Source of the DNA: Archaeoglobus sp. UBA230
Lineage (GTDB): Archaea > Halobacteriota > Archaeoglobi > Archaeoglobales > Archaeoglobaceae
Reading direction: 5' to 3'
Length of the DNA: 57,919 nucleotides
NCBI GenBank assembly: GCA_002507545.1
Contig: DAVR01000015.1
Coordinates: 1-57,919, forward strand
Position 1 is the stretch's first letter, and each line of letters begins with the position of its first letter. Shown here in pieces: positions 9,804 through 18,122 of this stretch. Below the pieces are notes generated by a model that saw only the letters and a program-made list of their open reading frames with translations, ran no database searches and was not told where the DNA came from. Made by a program: the position numbers and the translations under genes.

Positions 9804-10172
9804 ATGAAAGCAAGAATACTCGTTGTGGAGGATGATTTTGCAGTTCTTGAAGCCTTAAAACTCATGTTGGAAGAATATTACGAAGTGATTGTTGCCGTAA
9901 ATGGGATTGAGGCTGTAAAGCTTTATGAGAAGTTTAGACCTGACATTGTTCTCATGGATATCGCAATGCCGGAGATGGATGGTGTACAGGCTACGAAAGA
10001 GATACTTGAGAGAGACCCAAACGCAATAATTCTCTGCGTTACAGCCTTTGCCACACACAGAGGGAAGGAAATACTCGATGCTGGAGCAAAGGAGATAATA
10101 GAGAAACCTTTCACAAGAAAACAGCTTATCGAAAGGATAGAAAGTTACCTGAAAAATAGAAAGCTTAATTAA
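9804..10172 (+). CDS. Stand-alone response-regulator receiver domain
   Basis: A 122-residue CheY-like receiver without an output domain. The acidic pocket is VVEDD, the phospho-acceptor Asp is in DIVLMDIAMPEMDG, the switch Thr is in CVTAFATH and the conserved Lys in EKPFTRKQL. ATG 9804 follows GGGGAG; an upstream in-frame ATG at 9792 is possible. A TATA-like stretch (about 9765-9778) lies upstream. No histidine kinase or chemotaxis gene is present in the window, so its partner is unknown. It may act by protein-protein contact, as single-domain archaeal receivers do. Confidence 0.9.
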   Translation: MKARILVVEDDFAVLEALKLMLEEYYEVIVAVNGIEAVKLYEKFRPDIVLMDIAMPEMDGVQATKEILERDPNAIILCVTAFATHRGKEILDAGAKEIIEKPFTRKQLIERIESYLKNRKLN

Positions 10173-10196
10173 TTCCCAAACCTTTCTAACCAAGGT

Positions 10197-11120
10197 ATGA
10201 AGCATCTCCTCTCGATCGCTGACCTGAGCAGGGATGAGTTGTTTGAACTACTCAAGCTGGCTGAGAAACTAAAGGAGGAGAGGTACAAGGGCATCGTTAC
10301 GGACTACCTTAAAAATAAGAGCCTTGCCATGATCTTTGAGTTACCATCAACAAGAACGAGAGTTTCCTTCGAGGTTGCGATGTCCGACCTTGGTGGGCAT
10401 GCTCTCTATCTCGGCTGGAATGAGTTGCAGCTTGGGAGGGGAGAGCCGATAAAGGACACTGCGAGGGTGTTGAGCAGATACGTGCATGCGGTTATGATGA
10501 GGGTTAGAGATCACAGCACGATAAAGGAATTTGCAAAGCACTCGATGGTACCGGTCATAAATGGCCTGAGTAACCTTGAGCATCCCTGCCAGATTCTTGC
10601 CGATCTTTTGACAATTTACGAATATAGAGGGGATTTCAGGGATGTAACTCTTGCGTGGGTTGGAGATGGTAACAATGTATGTAACTCCATGATTCTCGCA
10701 TCTGCTCTCACAGGAATGAAGATGGTGATTTCAACTCCCGAAAATTATGAACCGAATGCAAAAATAGTGGAGAAGGCTAAGGAGATGGGGGGCAAAATTC
10801 TTTTCGTGAGGGATCCAAAGAAGGCTGTTGAGGAGGCCGACGTGATCTACACAGATGTATGGACTTCAATGGGTCAGGAAGATGAGAAAAACAGAAGACT
10901 GGCAGATTTCAGAGGTTATCAAGTTTCAGATGATTTGCTGAAGCTCTCAAAGGATGACGTTGTGGTTATGCACTGTATGCCTGCTCACAGGGGTGAGGAG
11001 ATAACGGATGAGGTCATCGAGGGGAAGCATTCAATAATCTTCGACCAGGCAGAAAACAGATTGCATGCTCAGAAGGCGGTGCTGTTAAAACTCATGGGTA
11101 GGGAGGATGAAATTTACTAA
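10197..11120 (+). CDS. argF: Ornithine carbamoyltransferase
   Basis: A 307-residue anabolic OTCase that makes citrulline from ornithine and carbamoyl phosphate in arginine synthesis. Diagnostic motifs are FELPSTRTRVSFEVA (carbamoyl-phosphate loop STRTR), the second site in LEHPCQILAD, the ornithine-loop DVWTSMGQE, and HCMPAHRGEEI with its catalytic Cys. The length matches archaeal ArgF. It lies alone, 24 bp after the receiver gene, and its end overlaps the convergent GNAT gene by 4 bp. Other arginine genes are not nearby. Confidence 0.96.
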   Translation: MKHLLSIADLSRDELFELLKLAEKLKEERYKGIVTDYLKNKSLAMIFELPSTRTRVSFEVAMSDLGGHALYLGWNELQLGRGEPIKDTARVLSRYVHAVMMRVRDHSTIKEFAKHSMVPVINGLSNLEHPCQILADLLTIYEYRGDFRDVTLAWVGDGNNVCNSMILASALTGMKMVISTPENYEPNAKIVEKAKEMGGKILFVRDPKKAVEEADVIYTDVWTSMGQEDEKNRRLADFRGYQVSDDLLKLSKDDVVVMHCMPAHRGEEITDEVIEGKHSIIFDQAENRLHAQKAVLLKLMGREDEIY

Positions 11121-11647
11121 TCTTCTTTCAATGGCAAATACATGTCGCATTCGTAGTAGGGAGCAACAATCTTGAATCCGAGCTTTTTGTAAACGTGTAT
11201 AGCTCTTGCGTTTGTTCTTTCCGTAACGAGCATTATTCCATCAAAACCTGCTTTTTTGCAGTAATCAATTATCAGCTTCATCATTTCCTGTCCGAGCCCG
11301 CGATTCTGATAGTCCTGATGAATGAAGATCGTTAGGTCAACCTTATTGTCTTCTGTAGGGACTATTACGAGATGCCCAACGATCCTGTCATCCTTTTCGG
11401 CAACAATGGCGAATCCATACTCTGCAAGATAGTCAACCCAGTTCTCTATCGCTCTCCTGCTTATTGGTGGTAAACCCAAGCAGCGAAAATCAGGATCGAA
11501 AGTTTCATACATTTTTATCAGCTTTTCTCTATCCTTCTTGTGATCATACTGGCGAATAAGAATTTTTTCACCCTTCCTGTCCTTGACGTAAACACTCTCA
11601 AGTTTTGGAAAGTTGAAGTGCACTGGCTTCTCACTCGCCATTACCAT
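11117..11647 (-). CDS. GNAT family N-acetyltransferase
   Basis: A 176-residue GNAT protein. The acetyl-CoA motif is visible as IHQDYQNRGLGQEMMKLI, followed by the beta5-alpha4 region with ERTNARAIHVYKKLGFK. Acetylation of an amine or N-terminus is the default expectation, but the acceptor is not evident. ATG 11647 is chosen because AGGTG lies about 6 bases upstream; the frame extends three codons further to a GTG. The family assignment is firm; the substrate is unknown. Confidence 0.88.
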   Translation of the reverse strand: MVMASEKPVHFNFPKLESVYVKDRKGEKILIRQYDHKKDREKLIKMYETFDPDFRCLGLPPISRRAIENWVDYLAEYGFAIVAEKDDRIVGHLVIVPTEDNKVDLTIFIHQDYQNRGLGQEMMKLIIDYCKKAGFDGIMLVTERTNARAIHVYKKLGFKIVAPYYECDMYLPLKED

Positions 11648-11729
11648 TTCAGACACCTGTTAATATCTATGTCAAGGACGTATTTATTATTTTCTGGAGA
11701 ATATTAATCGTTTATATAATGATAAATCT

Positions 11730-11933
11730 CTACTCGATCTCAATCTTCTTTATGTCTTTCTTTGCCTTTGCAACCTCTTCAAGAGCTTCAACCTTATCGA
11801 GTCCAGAATCAATTATAGTTCTTACAGCCAGCAAAATTTCCTTTGTTGCCTTCAGCATGTGCTCGACAAACTCGTCCGGAAGAATGTCCTCAAGTTCCGG
11901 CAGAATTATCTTCACCTCCCTCAACGCAATCAC
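11730..11933 (-). CDS. Small helical hypothetical protein
   Basis: A 67-residue acidic, predicted helical protein (ILPELEDILPDEFVEHML, then a Lys/Glu-rich C-terminus). I do not recognise the family. The frame opens with GTG inside TAGGTGATTG; alternatively the AGGTGA is a Shine-Dalgarno site for the TTG at 11924. It is divergent from the pycB-like gene, with about 80 bp between them holding T- and A-runs. The codon pattern and amphipathic helices argue for a real gene. Confidence 0.6.
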   Translation of the reverse strand: MIALREVKIILPELEDILPDEFVEHMLKATKEILLAVRTIIDSGLDKVEALEEVAKAKKDIKKIEIE

Positions 11934-12012
11934 CTAAGATTAGCATTCCCACTCAACTAAATAAATTTTCCCCAAAACAAAAAAGTTTTTTTGACCCATA
12001 CAGATAACCGCC

Positions 12013-13452
12013 ATGAGCAAAGTTAAGATTGTTGATCTCACTTTGAGAGACGGCCATCAATCCCTTCTTGCGACGAGGATGAGGACGAGGGATATGCTAC
12101 CGATTCTTGAGACCTTTGACAGCGCTGGGATTTACTCTTTTGAGGTCTGGGGTGGAGCCACCTTTGACTCCTGCCATCGTTTCCTGAATGAAAATCCGTG
12201 GGAAAGATTGAGGGAGATCAGAAAGAGGGTGAAGAACGCAAAGCTACAGATGCTTCTGAGAGGGCAGAATCTCGTTGGATACAGGCATTATCCGGACGAT
12301 GTGGTTGAGAAATTCGTTAAGAAAACGATTGAAAATGGGTTGGACATCTTCAGAATCTTTGATGCTTTGAACGACGTAAGAAATCTGGTTTCATCAATTA
12401 AGGCAGCCAAAAAGTATGATGCGGATCATATACAGGGCACCATTTGCTATACGATTTCTCCCGTTCACACTACAGAAAAATATGTTGAGATTGCCAACGA
12501 GCTTGCAGAGCTTGAAGTGGATTCCATATGCCTGAAGGACATGGCTGGGTTGCTTTCTCCAAAAGTTGCCTATGATCTTGTTAAAGCTTTGAAGAAGGAG
12601 GTTGGATTACCGATAAACGTTCACTCCCACTACACGAGCGGGATGGCGTCAATGGCACTTCTAAAGGGTGTTGAAGCTGGGGCAGAGATGATAGACACTT
12701 GCATGTCTCCTTTGAGTAGCGGCACATCACATCCTCCGACAGAAAGCATGGTCTATGCCCTGAACGAGCTTGGATACGACACTGGTGTGAATCTGGACGT
12801 TTTGCTGGAGGTCAGAAACTACTTCATGAAGATAAGGGAGAAGTACTCTGGATATCTCAATCCACTTTCAACAATACCCGACACGAGGGTTCTGGTATAT
12901 CAGATTCCCGGTGGGATGTTCTCCAACCTAATCTCGCAACTGCAGGAGCAGAATGCTCTCGACAAGCTTGAGGAAGTCCTTGAGGAGGTGCCGAGAGTCA
13001 GGGAGGATTTGGGATACCCACCTCTTGTCACCCCAACAAGTCAGATTGTTGGTGTGCAGGCTGTGATCAATGTTCTGGTGGGGGAGAGATACAAGGTTGT
13101 TACGAGGGAAACCAAGGACTTGGTTAAGGGGATGTATGGCAGGACTCCGGCACCGATAAAGCCTGAGATGATTAAGAAAATACTTGGAGATGAGGAACCG
13201 ATAGATTGCAGGCCTGCCGATTTGCTTGAGCCTGAGTTTGAAAAGAGGAAGAGGGAGCTTGAGGAGATGGGGATTGAGGCGAGCGATGAGAACGTTTTGA
13301 TTTACGCACTATTCCCGCAAACTGGCCTGCAGTTCTTGAAGGGAGAGCTGAGCGAGGAACCCTTCCCTGTTGGAGGAGGGAAGATAGAGGGCAGTTTCGA
13401 GGTAGAGGTAGAAGGGGCAAAGTATGTGGTCAAAGTGAAGCCAGAAAGCTGA
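12013..13452 (+). CDS. pycB: Pyruvate carboxylase subunit B / oxaloacetate decarboxylase alpha-type carboxyltransferase
   Basis: A 479-residue carboxyltransferase subunit of the archaeal two-subunit pyruvate carboxylase, or of the oxaloacetate decarboxylase alpha family. Motifs are VDLTLRDGHQSLLATRMRT at the N-terminus, the carboxyltransferase barrel with FEVWGGATFD and LKDMAGLLSP, and the metal-site HSHYTSGMAS. The PycB C-terminal region ends FEVEVEGAKYVVKVKPES. There is no biotinyl domain (no AMKM), although many family members carry one, so the biotin carrier must be encoded elsewhere. No biotin carboxylase (pycA) lies nearby. Anaplerotic oxaloacetate formation is the likely role. Confidence 0.88.
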   Translation: MSKVKIVDLTLRDGHQSLLATRMRTRDMLPILETFDSAGIYSFEVWGGATFDSCHRFLNENPWERLREIRKRVKNAKLQMLLRGQNLVGYRHYPDDVVEKFVKKTIENGLDIFRIFDALNDVRNLVSSIKAAKKYDADHIQGTICYTISPVHTTEKYVEIANELAELEVDSICLKDMAGLLSPKVAYDLVKALKKEVGLPINVHSHYTSGMASMALLKGVEAGAEMIDTCMSPLSSGTSHPPTESMVYALNELGYDTGVNLDVLLEVRNYFMKIREKYSGYLNPLSTIPDTRVLVYQIPGGMFSNLISQLQEQNALDKLEEVLEEVPRVREDLGYPPLVTPTSQIVGVQAVINVLVGERYKVVTRETKDLVKGMYGRTPAPIKPEMIKKILGDEEPIDCRPADLLEPEFEKRKRELEEMGIEASDENVLIYALFPQTGLQFLKGELSEEPFPVGGGKIEGSFEVEVEGAKYVVKVKPES

Positions 13453-13477
13453 AATACAATAACTTATTATTCTTTTT

Positions 13478-14197
13478 ATGCAGTTGGAGACTGAGATTAT
13501 AATTGATAAGGTAGATGTGGAGAAACCGATTCTTATCACGAGCTTTCCGGGAATAGGTCTTGTCGGAACGATAGCTACCGGGCATTTTATTCTTGAACTG
13601 AATCTGGAAAATATAGGTGTTGTGGAGTCGAGCATGCTTCCTCCAGTAGCATCATCCTTTGATGGCGTCATTCTACCACCTATAAGGGTGTATCAGGATA
13701 CTGAGTTTGGTTTTGTTCTCATTCACTCAGACGTTCCTATCATCCCCCAGGTCGCTTACGATATGAGTAAGAGAATAGTGCAGTGGGCTGCTGAGATAAA
13801 CACCCAAAAGATATTCTCATTTGCCGGCGTTGCCACTTTTGAGGATAAGAAGAGGGTTTTTGGGGCTGTAACCACAAAAGACTTGCTGGATGAGATAAAG
13901 GACCACATAGAGATATTCAAAACTGGCACGATTTCAGGAATTGCTGGTAGCATAATGAACGAGTGTGTGGCGACAAAAATGCCGGGAATTGTGCTGCTCG
14001 GGGAAACAACGGGTTTCAATCCCGATCCAAGAGCGGCAGCAAGCTTGATTGATGCTTTTAACAAGATTATGGGCTGGGACATCAGCGTTGAGAAGCTGAT
14101 AAAGGAGGCAGAGATGATAGAGGCTCAGATGCAGAGGCTGGCGGAGCAGGCGAGGATACAGGAGGAAAGAAAAGAGGAATTTCCGATGTATGGGTGA
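13478..14197 (+). CDS. PAC2-family proteasome assembly chaperone with HbYX C-terminus
   Basis: A 239-residue protein of the PAC2/PbaA-PbaB family. The core shows PILITSFPGIGLVGTIATG near the N-terminus, ESSMLPPVASSFDG, and GTISGIAGSIMNEC, with GETTGFNPDPRAAASLI later. The last 35 residues form a charged helix, and the chain ends in Met-Tyr-Gly. A C-terminal hydrophobic-Tyr-X is the HbYX motif that docks activators and the chaperone PbaA onto the alpha ring of the 20S proteasome. The HbYX reading is direct; the assembly-factor role is from the family. It overlaps the DUF473 start region and is probably co-transcribed with it. A TATTATTCTTTTTATG stretch precedes the start. Confidence 0.88.
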   Translation: MQLETEIIIDKVDVEKPILITSFPGIGLVGTIATGHFILELNLENIGVVESSMLPPVASSFDGVILPPIRVYQDTEFGFVLIHSDVPIIPQVAYDMSKRIVQWAAEINTQKIFSFAGVATFEDKKRVFGAVTTKDLLDEIKDHIEIFKTGTISGIAGSIMNECVATKMPGIVLLGETTGFNPDPRAAASLIDAFNKIMGWDISVEKLIKEAEMIEAQMQRLAEQARIQEERKEEFPMYG

Positions 14198-14201
14198 GAG
14201 T

Positions 14202-14591
14202 ATGAAGTGTTACGTGCTTACGGGCATATCAAGAAGCTTTATTGATGAGCTTTTGAGGAGAAATATTAGAACGCTGGAGGTCAGGAGTGCTCACAATGTT
14301 GCAACGGCTTTGAAAGCAGATGTTGGTGACTGTGTTTTTCTCACAATAGCAAGAATAAACGATCTCAGCAGGGGTGTAAGTGGGCTGATTGCCGAGGTTA
14401 CTGGTAGGGAAATAATGAGCCAATCTATCTTCTACTCCTCTCCAAACTACCTGGAAGAGTGTGAGCTTACAGTTGTCAGGCTCAAATTGGCACCTAAGGG
14501 GGTTGGCAGAATACTGCAGGTCAGAAGAAGGGGGCTTCTCGACACGATTGAGGCAGATGTGGTTGAAACCTCGTATTTCAACGCGAGATAA
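14202..14591 (+). CDS. DUF473 family protein
   Basis: A 129-residue archaeal protein of unknown function that resembles DUF473: CYVLTGISRSFIDELLRRN, TLEVRSAHNVATAL, GDCVFLT and a beta-rich C-terminal half. ATG 14202 is 4 bp after the PAC2 stop, with GGTGAG across the junction, so translation is coupled. The coupling to a proteasome chaperone may hint at a linked role, but this is context only. Confidence 0.72.
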   Translation: MKCYVLTGISRSFIDELLRRNIRTLEVRSAHNVATALKADVGDCVFLTIARINDLSRGVSGLIAEVTGREIMSQSIFYSSPNYLEECELTVVRLKLAPKGVGRILQVRRRGLLDTIEADVVETSYFNAR

Positions 14592-14593
14592 GC

Positions 14594-14883
14594 ATGAGAA
14601 GGGAGAAAAGACGAGATATTTGATGCAAAGCTATCCTACAACCATAGGGGTATTTCAGATTGCTCAGTAGGGTTGAGGGTGATTACTCTGTCGGTCTCTC
14701 CGACAACGATTGGTTTTGGATGAGTTTGAAGACCGGGAATAGGAAACTTGAAATTTTCGAGGAGTTGACAAAAGCTCTCTTTGACTTTCCCTTTGAGTTT
14801 CGTATCCTTACATCAGAACAGTGGAAACCTTCAGAAAGCTCGTGAAAAAGTATAAGATGTTTGTGCTAAACCAATCCAATTGA
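14594..14883 (+). pseudogene. Decayed MNT nucleotidyltransferase relic 1
   Basis: A broken minimal nucleotidyltransferase. Across frames one can read MRREKRRDI, then SRVEGDYSVGLSDND (equivalent to the G-S-x-A-R-G and D-x-D region), then FDFPFEFRILTSEQW, and after a +1 shift TFRKLVKKYKMFVLN ending at TGA 14881-14883. The same C-terminal pattern recurs in the relics at 16215 and 27308. Several stops and frame changes make it non-functional. It fills most of the gap between DUF473 and the GT2 gene; I see nothing else definite in 14884-15024. Confidence 0.7.
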
Positions 14884-15024
14884 TTGAGAGCGACGGAAAT
14901 ATCGTGAGAGAGTCCAGAGAAAGGCGGGAAGAAGATGGATAATTAGAAAGAGCCAGTGATGCAGAGAAGTCTGGATATGCTGATTTAACGTAAAACCTTT
15001 ATTGTCTTTTGCCGACGAATAGGG

Positions 15025-15945
15025 GTGAAGGTCAGCGTTGTGGTGTGCACTTACTCTCCAGCCATGCTGAACCACTTTATTGAGTGCATTGAGAGCTTGA
15101 TTAGCCAGAACTACGAGAATACAGAGATAATATGTATTGTGGATGGGAATAGGGGCTACTACGATAAAATCAAAAACAAATACGGTGAGTTTTTCAGAGA
15201 AAACAACATAAAGTTGTTTTTAAATGAGAAAAACTTGGGGCTGCTTTTATCGAGGAACAGAGGGGTTGAGCTGGCTGAGGGGGATGTTGTTGCGTTCATA
15301 GATGATGATGCGGTTGCTGACGAAAAATGGATTGAAGAACTTGTTAAAATGTACAGAAATGGAGCCATAGCAGCCGGGGGAAAGCTTGTCCCACTTTGGG
15401 TTGCCAAAAAGCCGAGATGGTTCCCTGAAGAATTTTACTGGATGATAGGAGCAACACATCTTGGGTTTCCCGATACCGTTACTGAGGTCAGAAACACGTT
15501 TGGGTCGAACATAAGCTTCAGGAGAGACGTTTTCTTGGAATTGGGTGGTTTCAATCCGGAAATGGGTGGGATAAAGGGGAGAAGGATGCTTCAGGGTGGT
15601 GAAACCGAGCTCTGCGAGAGGATGCGGAAGAAATACGGTAGGGGGGTGATGTACAACCCGAATGCAATTGTGTACCACAAGATTTTTGAGGGCAGGACGA
15701 AACTTGGATTTTTAGCAAGAAGGGCGTTCTGGCAGGGCTATTCGAAGGCTGTTATGGAGAGGGTGGCAGGGAAAATTGGTGAGGAAAAATCCTTTCTGGG
15801 GTATCTGGTTAGGGGGAGGGTTGCTGCAAGGCTTAAGGGTATGGCGAGAGGAAATCTGGAGGATGGCTTAAAGCTTGTGGCCATGCTGTTTTTCACGGGT
15901 GTTGTGGGTTTGGGGTATTTGTGGGGGAAAGTTGCGGGCAGATAA
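15025..15945 (+). CDS. Family 2 glycosyltransferase (GTG start)
   Basis: A 306-residue GT-A glycosyltransferase. It begins KVSVVVCTYSPAMLNHFIEC, has the nucleotide-sugar region IICIVDGNRGYYDKI, the NEKNLGLLLSRNRGVELAEG stretch and the metal-binding D-x-D variant IDDDAVAD. A downstream GGFNPEMGG and GGETELCERM give the acceptor side. A hydrophobic C-terminal segment (MLFFTGVVGLGYLWG) may hold it at the membrane. It is expected to add a sugar to a lipid-linked or surface glycan. The GTG start fits the family N-terminus. It is the first gene of the glycan locus but is separated from the rest by 1 kb of decayed sequence. Confidence 0.88.
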   Translation: MKVSVVVCTYSPAMLNHFIECIESLISQNYENTEIICIVDGNRGYYDKIKNKYGEFFRENNIKLFLNEKNLGLLLSRNRGVELAEGDVVAFIDDDAVADEKWIEELVKMYRNGAIAAGGKLVPLWVAKKPRWFPEEFYWMIGATHLGFPDTVTEVRNTFGSNISFRRDVFLELGGFNPEMGGIKGRRMLQGGETELCERMRKKYGRGVMYNPNAIVYHKIFEGRTKLGFLARRAFWQGYSKAVMERVAGKIGEEKSFLGYLVRGRVAARLKGMARGNLEDGLKLVAMLFFTGVVGLGYLWGKVAGR

Positions 15946-15969
15946 ACTTTTATCCTTATGTTTTACATT

Positions 15970-16210
15970 GTAGTTCACTCCAACTTGTTGTGAAAACCAA
16001 ACTTCTTGATCTTGGGATATTCCGAGAAGACGCACAGTTTAAAGAAGTTAATCAGGGACCTATCGGCAGTAATGCAGTTGCAAGAGCTTGAAAGTTTTGT
16101 AGAGGAGAACTGGAACACCCTCAGAAATCTGAAGTTTGCGTACACCGCTTATAGTACTTGCCCGAAGAGCTCAGAAAAGAGGAGGTCGAAGAGGCTTTGA
16201 AGTTCTAAAG
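15970..16210 (+). pseudogene. Decayed HEPN domain relic
   Basis: Reading across two frames gives SLQLVVKTKLLDLG, then YSEKTHSLKKLIRDL, ELESFVEENWNTLRNLKFAYTA and a scrambled LPEELRKEEVEEA-like end. This order matches HEPN proteins encoded beside MNT nucleotidyltransferases. The N-terminal part, including the region that would carry the R-x4-6-H motif, is missing or unreadable. It lies directly 5' of MNT relic 2, as in intact HEPN-MNT pairs or fusions. Confidence 0.6.
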
Positions 16211-16214
16211 TAAA

Positions 16215-16545
16215 CTGAGGGGGACGTTATGGGGCTGAGAAGAATTTGTGAGGTAGGGAGGAAGTACTTTGAGAACATCGAAAAGTATCTCGACGAGTGA
16301 AAGATGAGTGCCAAGATGCCGAAACCTATCTCTTTGGTCCGTTGTTGAGGGGAAATACCCCCCATCGGGCTTTCGGATATTGACGTTGCTGTTGTTTCGG
16401 ATGAGTTTAAAGACAGGGATAAGAAGCTGGGCATGTTTGGAAAGCTGACGAAGATGTTCTTCGACTCCCCTTTTGAGTTTCATGTTTTAACGACGGAGCA
16501 GTGAGAGTTTTTAGGAAGTTTGCTGGTAAGTGTAGGAAAGTGTAG
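16215..16545 (+). pseudogene. Decayed MNT nucleotidyltransferase relic 2
   Basis: Readable pieces in order are RICEVGRKYFENIEKYLDE, a damaged GEIPPIG region, SDIDVAVVSDEFKDRDKK (the D-x-D metal motif is intact), MFGKLTKMFFDSPFEFHVL with TTEQ, a stop, then in another frame VFRKFAGKCRKV and a TAG. It has at least two stops and two frame changes. It is clearly homologous to relics 1 and 3. Intact relatives form HEPN/MNT toxin-antitoxin modules in which MNT adenylylates HEPN. Confidence 0.72.
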
Positions 16546-16955
16546 AGGAACATGTCTTGGAAGTCAAAGTTCTCGGCTACATTCGAACGTCCTCTGAGGG
16601 AGGTTATAATCCTCTCTGAGATATCATACCTCTAACTCCTCTGCTCATCGCCGAATAAGGGCTGAGGAAAATATTGTCCACTACAGAAAAACAAGGAAAC
16701 TTGATGCCAATAGATGTTGTCAAAGCACTAAAAAGTGATATTATTATGTAGCTGTAGACACTGAAAGAAGCGAACCTGGTGAATACCAACACGCCAAGAA
16801 ACTACAAAATTTAAGAAGTTGGTGAGCATACCTTTCTTCAAAGCAGAGGATTAAGCGATTAAATGGACTTTAGGAATCATCCGTTCTGGTTTATGTTGTA
16901 TTATAGCTGATTGAGTGTTTGTGCTAAGTGGACATATCCGATGATAGGCAACCAC
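16546..16955. other. Non-coding stretch without recognisable genes
   Basis: About 410 bp with no credible reading frame. Short readable scraps (for example YYVAVDTERSEPGEYQHAKK at 16741-16800) look like debris of a lost gene, but I cannot name a family. An imperfect CTC/GAG-rich inverted stretch occurs near 16600-16630. Confidence 0.5.
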
Positions 16956-16966
16956 AAATTTTTAAT
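16956..16966 (+). promoter_or_regulatory. TATA box of the GT4-like gene
   Basis: AAATTTTTAAT centred about 29 bp before GTG 16990. This suggests an independent and nearly leaderless transcript for the second part of the glycan locus. Confidence 0.45.
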
Positions 16967-16989
16967 CGAGTCTTTCAGTTGATGTAAAA

Positions 16990-18102
16990 GTGAAGAAGAT
17001 AGTATGTGTAACGAATGTTGGGCTCGATGAACCTGGAGGTCGAGCAGCAGCCTTGAAAACTAGATTTGAAACGCTGGAGAAGGATGGATGGATTGTAGAT
17101 CAACTTATACTCAAAAATCATCACAATGTTTTTCTGAAAACATTTGAATTAAAAAGAAAAATTATAAACGGTTTTAAACTTGTATGGTCGATGAACAATC
17201 CTTTTACCCTGCATTTGCCACCCCTCATTTTAAAAAAAGCTGGATACGACTTCAAATGGATTGCTGAGTTTAGGGATCCTATTTATCTGAACCCAGACCC
17301 TAAAAAGTTCAGGATGGTTTACCGAATAGTGGAGAAGGAGATCGTTAGCGAGTCAGATGCAGTGGTAATAGTGTTAGGCATGCAGGTGGATAAAATTGAT
17401 TTTTTGAAAATTTACAATAGAGAATTGAACGGGAAAATCTTTGTTCTCCCTTTTGCAGGCTTGGAAGATATTTGCAGTGATCCCTCACCATGCAAAAAAA
17501 CAATGCCCTTCACGATAACTTATGCAGGATCTTTCTACAAAGACTGGATTGAACCGTTGTCTTTTTTAGTAGGTTTCAATAAGTTCGTTGGAAAGTTGAA
17601 TTTGAAAGATGAAGATGTTCAAGTTCGTTTTATCGGAGATTGGGACGAAGAGTACTCAAAAAAAGTTAAAAAATTAAATCTCCAGGGTTATATTAAAATA
17701 AAAAGATGGATGAATAAAAAAGATATTATTCCTCTCTTTATGAATTCTCACCTCTTTTTGTACATAGGGGGATCAAAAACGGAGAACAAAAAGAACGTAT
17801 CTCTGAAGATCTGGGACTACCTCTGTTACGCAAGGCCAATCTTCGCGTTATGTAAGGAAGATTACGTGGTTAAAGATTTCATTCTCAAGAACAGATTTGG
17901 ATATGTAGCAGACTACGACGACCCCAAAGACATCTCAGAAAAACTAATTCAGGCATTTTTGGATTTTAAAACTGAGAAAGTTCATAAAAGTATCAAAAAA
18001 TTGCTCCAAAACAGACGAAGGTTTGATAGGAAACGCCATGATGATGTCTTTGTGCAGATATGTGATATCATTTACAGCAAACACAGATCAAAGATTATAT
18101 AG
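16990..18102 (+). CDS. GT4-like (GT-B) glycosyltransferase (GTG start)
   Basis: A 370-residue protein with the shape of a GT-B glycosyltransferase. The N-terminal glycine-rich segment is VTNVGLDEPGGRAAALKTR, a domain boundary lies near ITYAGSFYKDWIEPL (about 180), and the donor-binding half contains MNKKDIIPLFMNSHLFLYIGG and SLKIWDYLCYARPIFAL. The usual E-x7-E motif is not plain, so the assignment is to the superfamily. The gene is A-rich in wobble positions and lysine-rich compared with housekeeping neighbours, a sign of different history. The next gene has its own TATA box inside this gene's 3' end. Confidence 0.75.
   Translation: MKKIVCVTNVGLDEPGGRAAALKTRFETLEKDGWIVDQLILKNHHNVFLKTFELKRKIINGFKLVWSMNNPFTLHLPPLILKKAGYDFKWIAEFRDPIYLNPDPKKFRMVYRIVEKEIVSESDAVVIVLGMQVDKIDFLKIYNRELNGKIFVLPFAGLEDICSDPSPCKKTMPFTITYAGSFYKDWIEPLSFLVGFNKFVGKLNLKDEDVQVRFIGDWDEEYSKKVKKLNLQGYIKIKRWMNKKDIIPLFMNSHLFLYIGGSKTENKKNVSLKIWDYLCYARPIFALCKEDYVVKDFILKNRFGYVADYDDPKDISEKLIQAFLDFKTEKVHKSIKKLLQNRRRFDRKRHDDVFVQICDIIYSKHRSKII
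18092..18101 (+). promoter_or_regulatory. TATA box of the DegT gene
   Basis: GATTATATAG centred about 26 bp before ATG 18123, lying within the last codons of the GT4-like gene. A leaderless transcript for the aminotransferase-SDR pair is likely. Confidence 0.5.
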
Positions 18103-18122
18103 GCTAAAGATGTTGAAAGCGT

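Noticed and set aside
14660..14845. 61-codon open frame as an intact small gene
   Set aside because: Its sequence is a central slice of a nucleotidyltransferase whose ends continue in other frames, so it is a relic.
14960..14990. Possible C/D box sRNA (TGATG ... CTGA)
   Set aside because: The C box lacks its last A, there is no D'/C' pair and no terminal stem.
16600..16630. Imperfect CTC/GAG inverted stretch in the decayed segment
   Set aside because: Only about 7 of 10 positions pair; the purine/pyrimidine bias explains it without a function.
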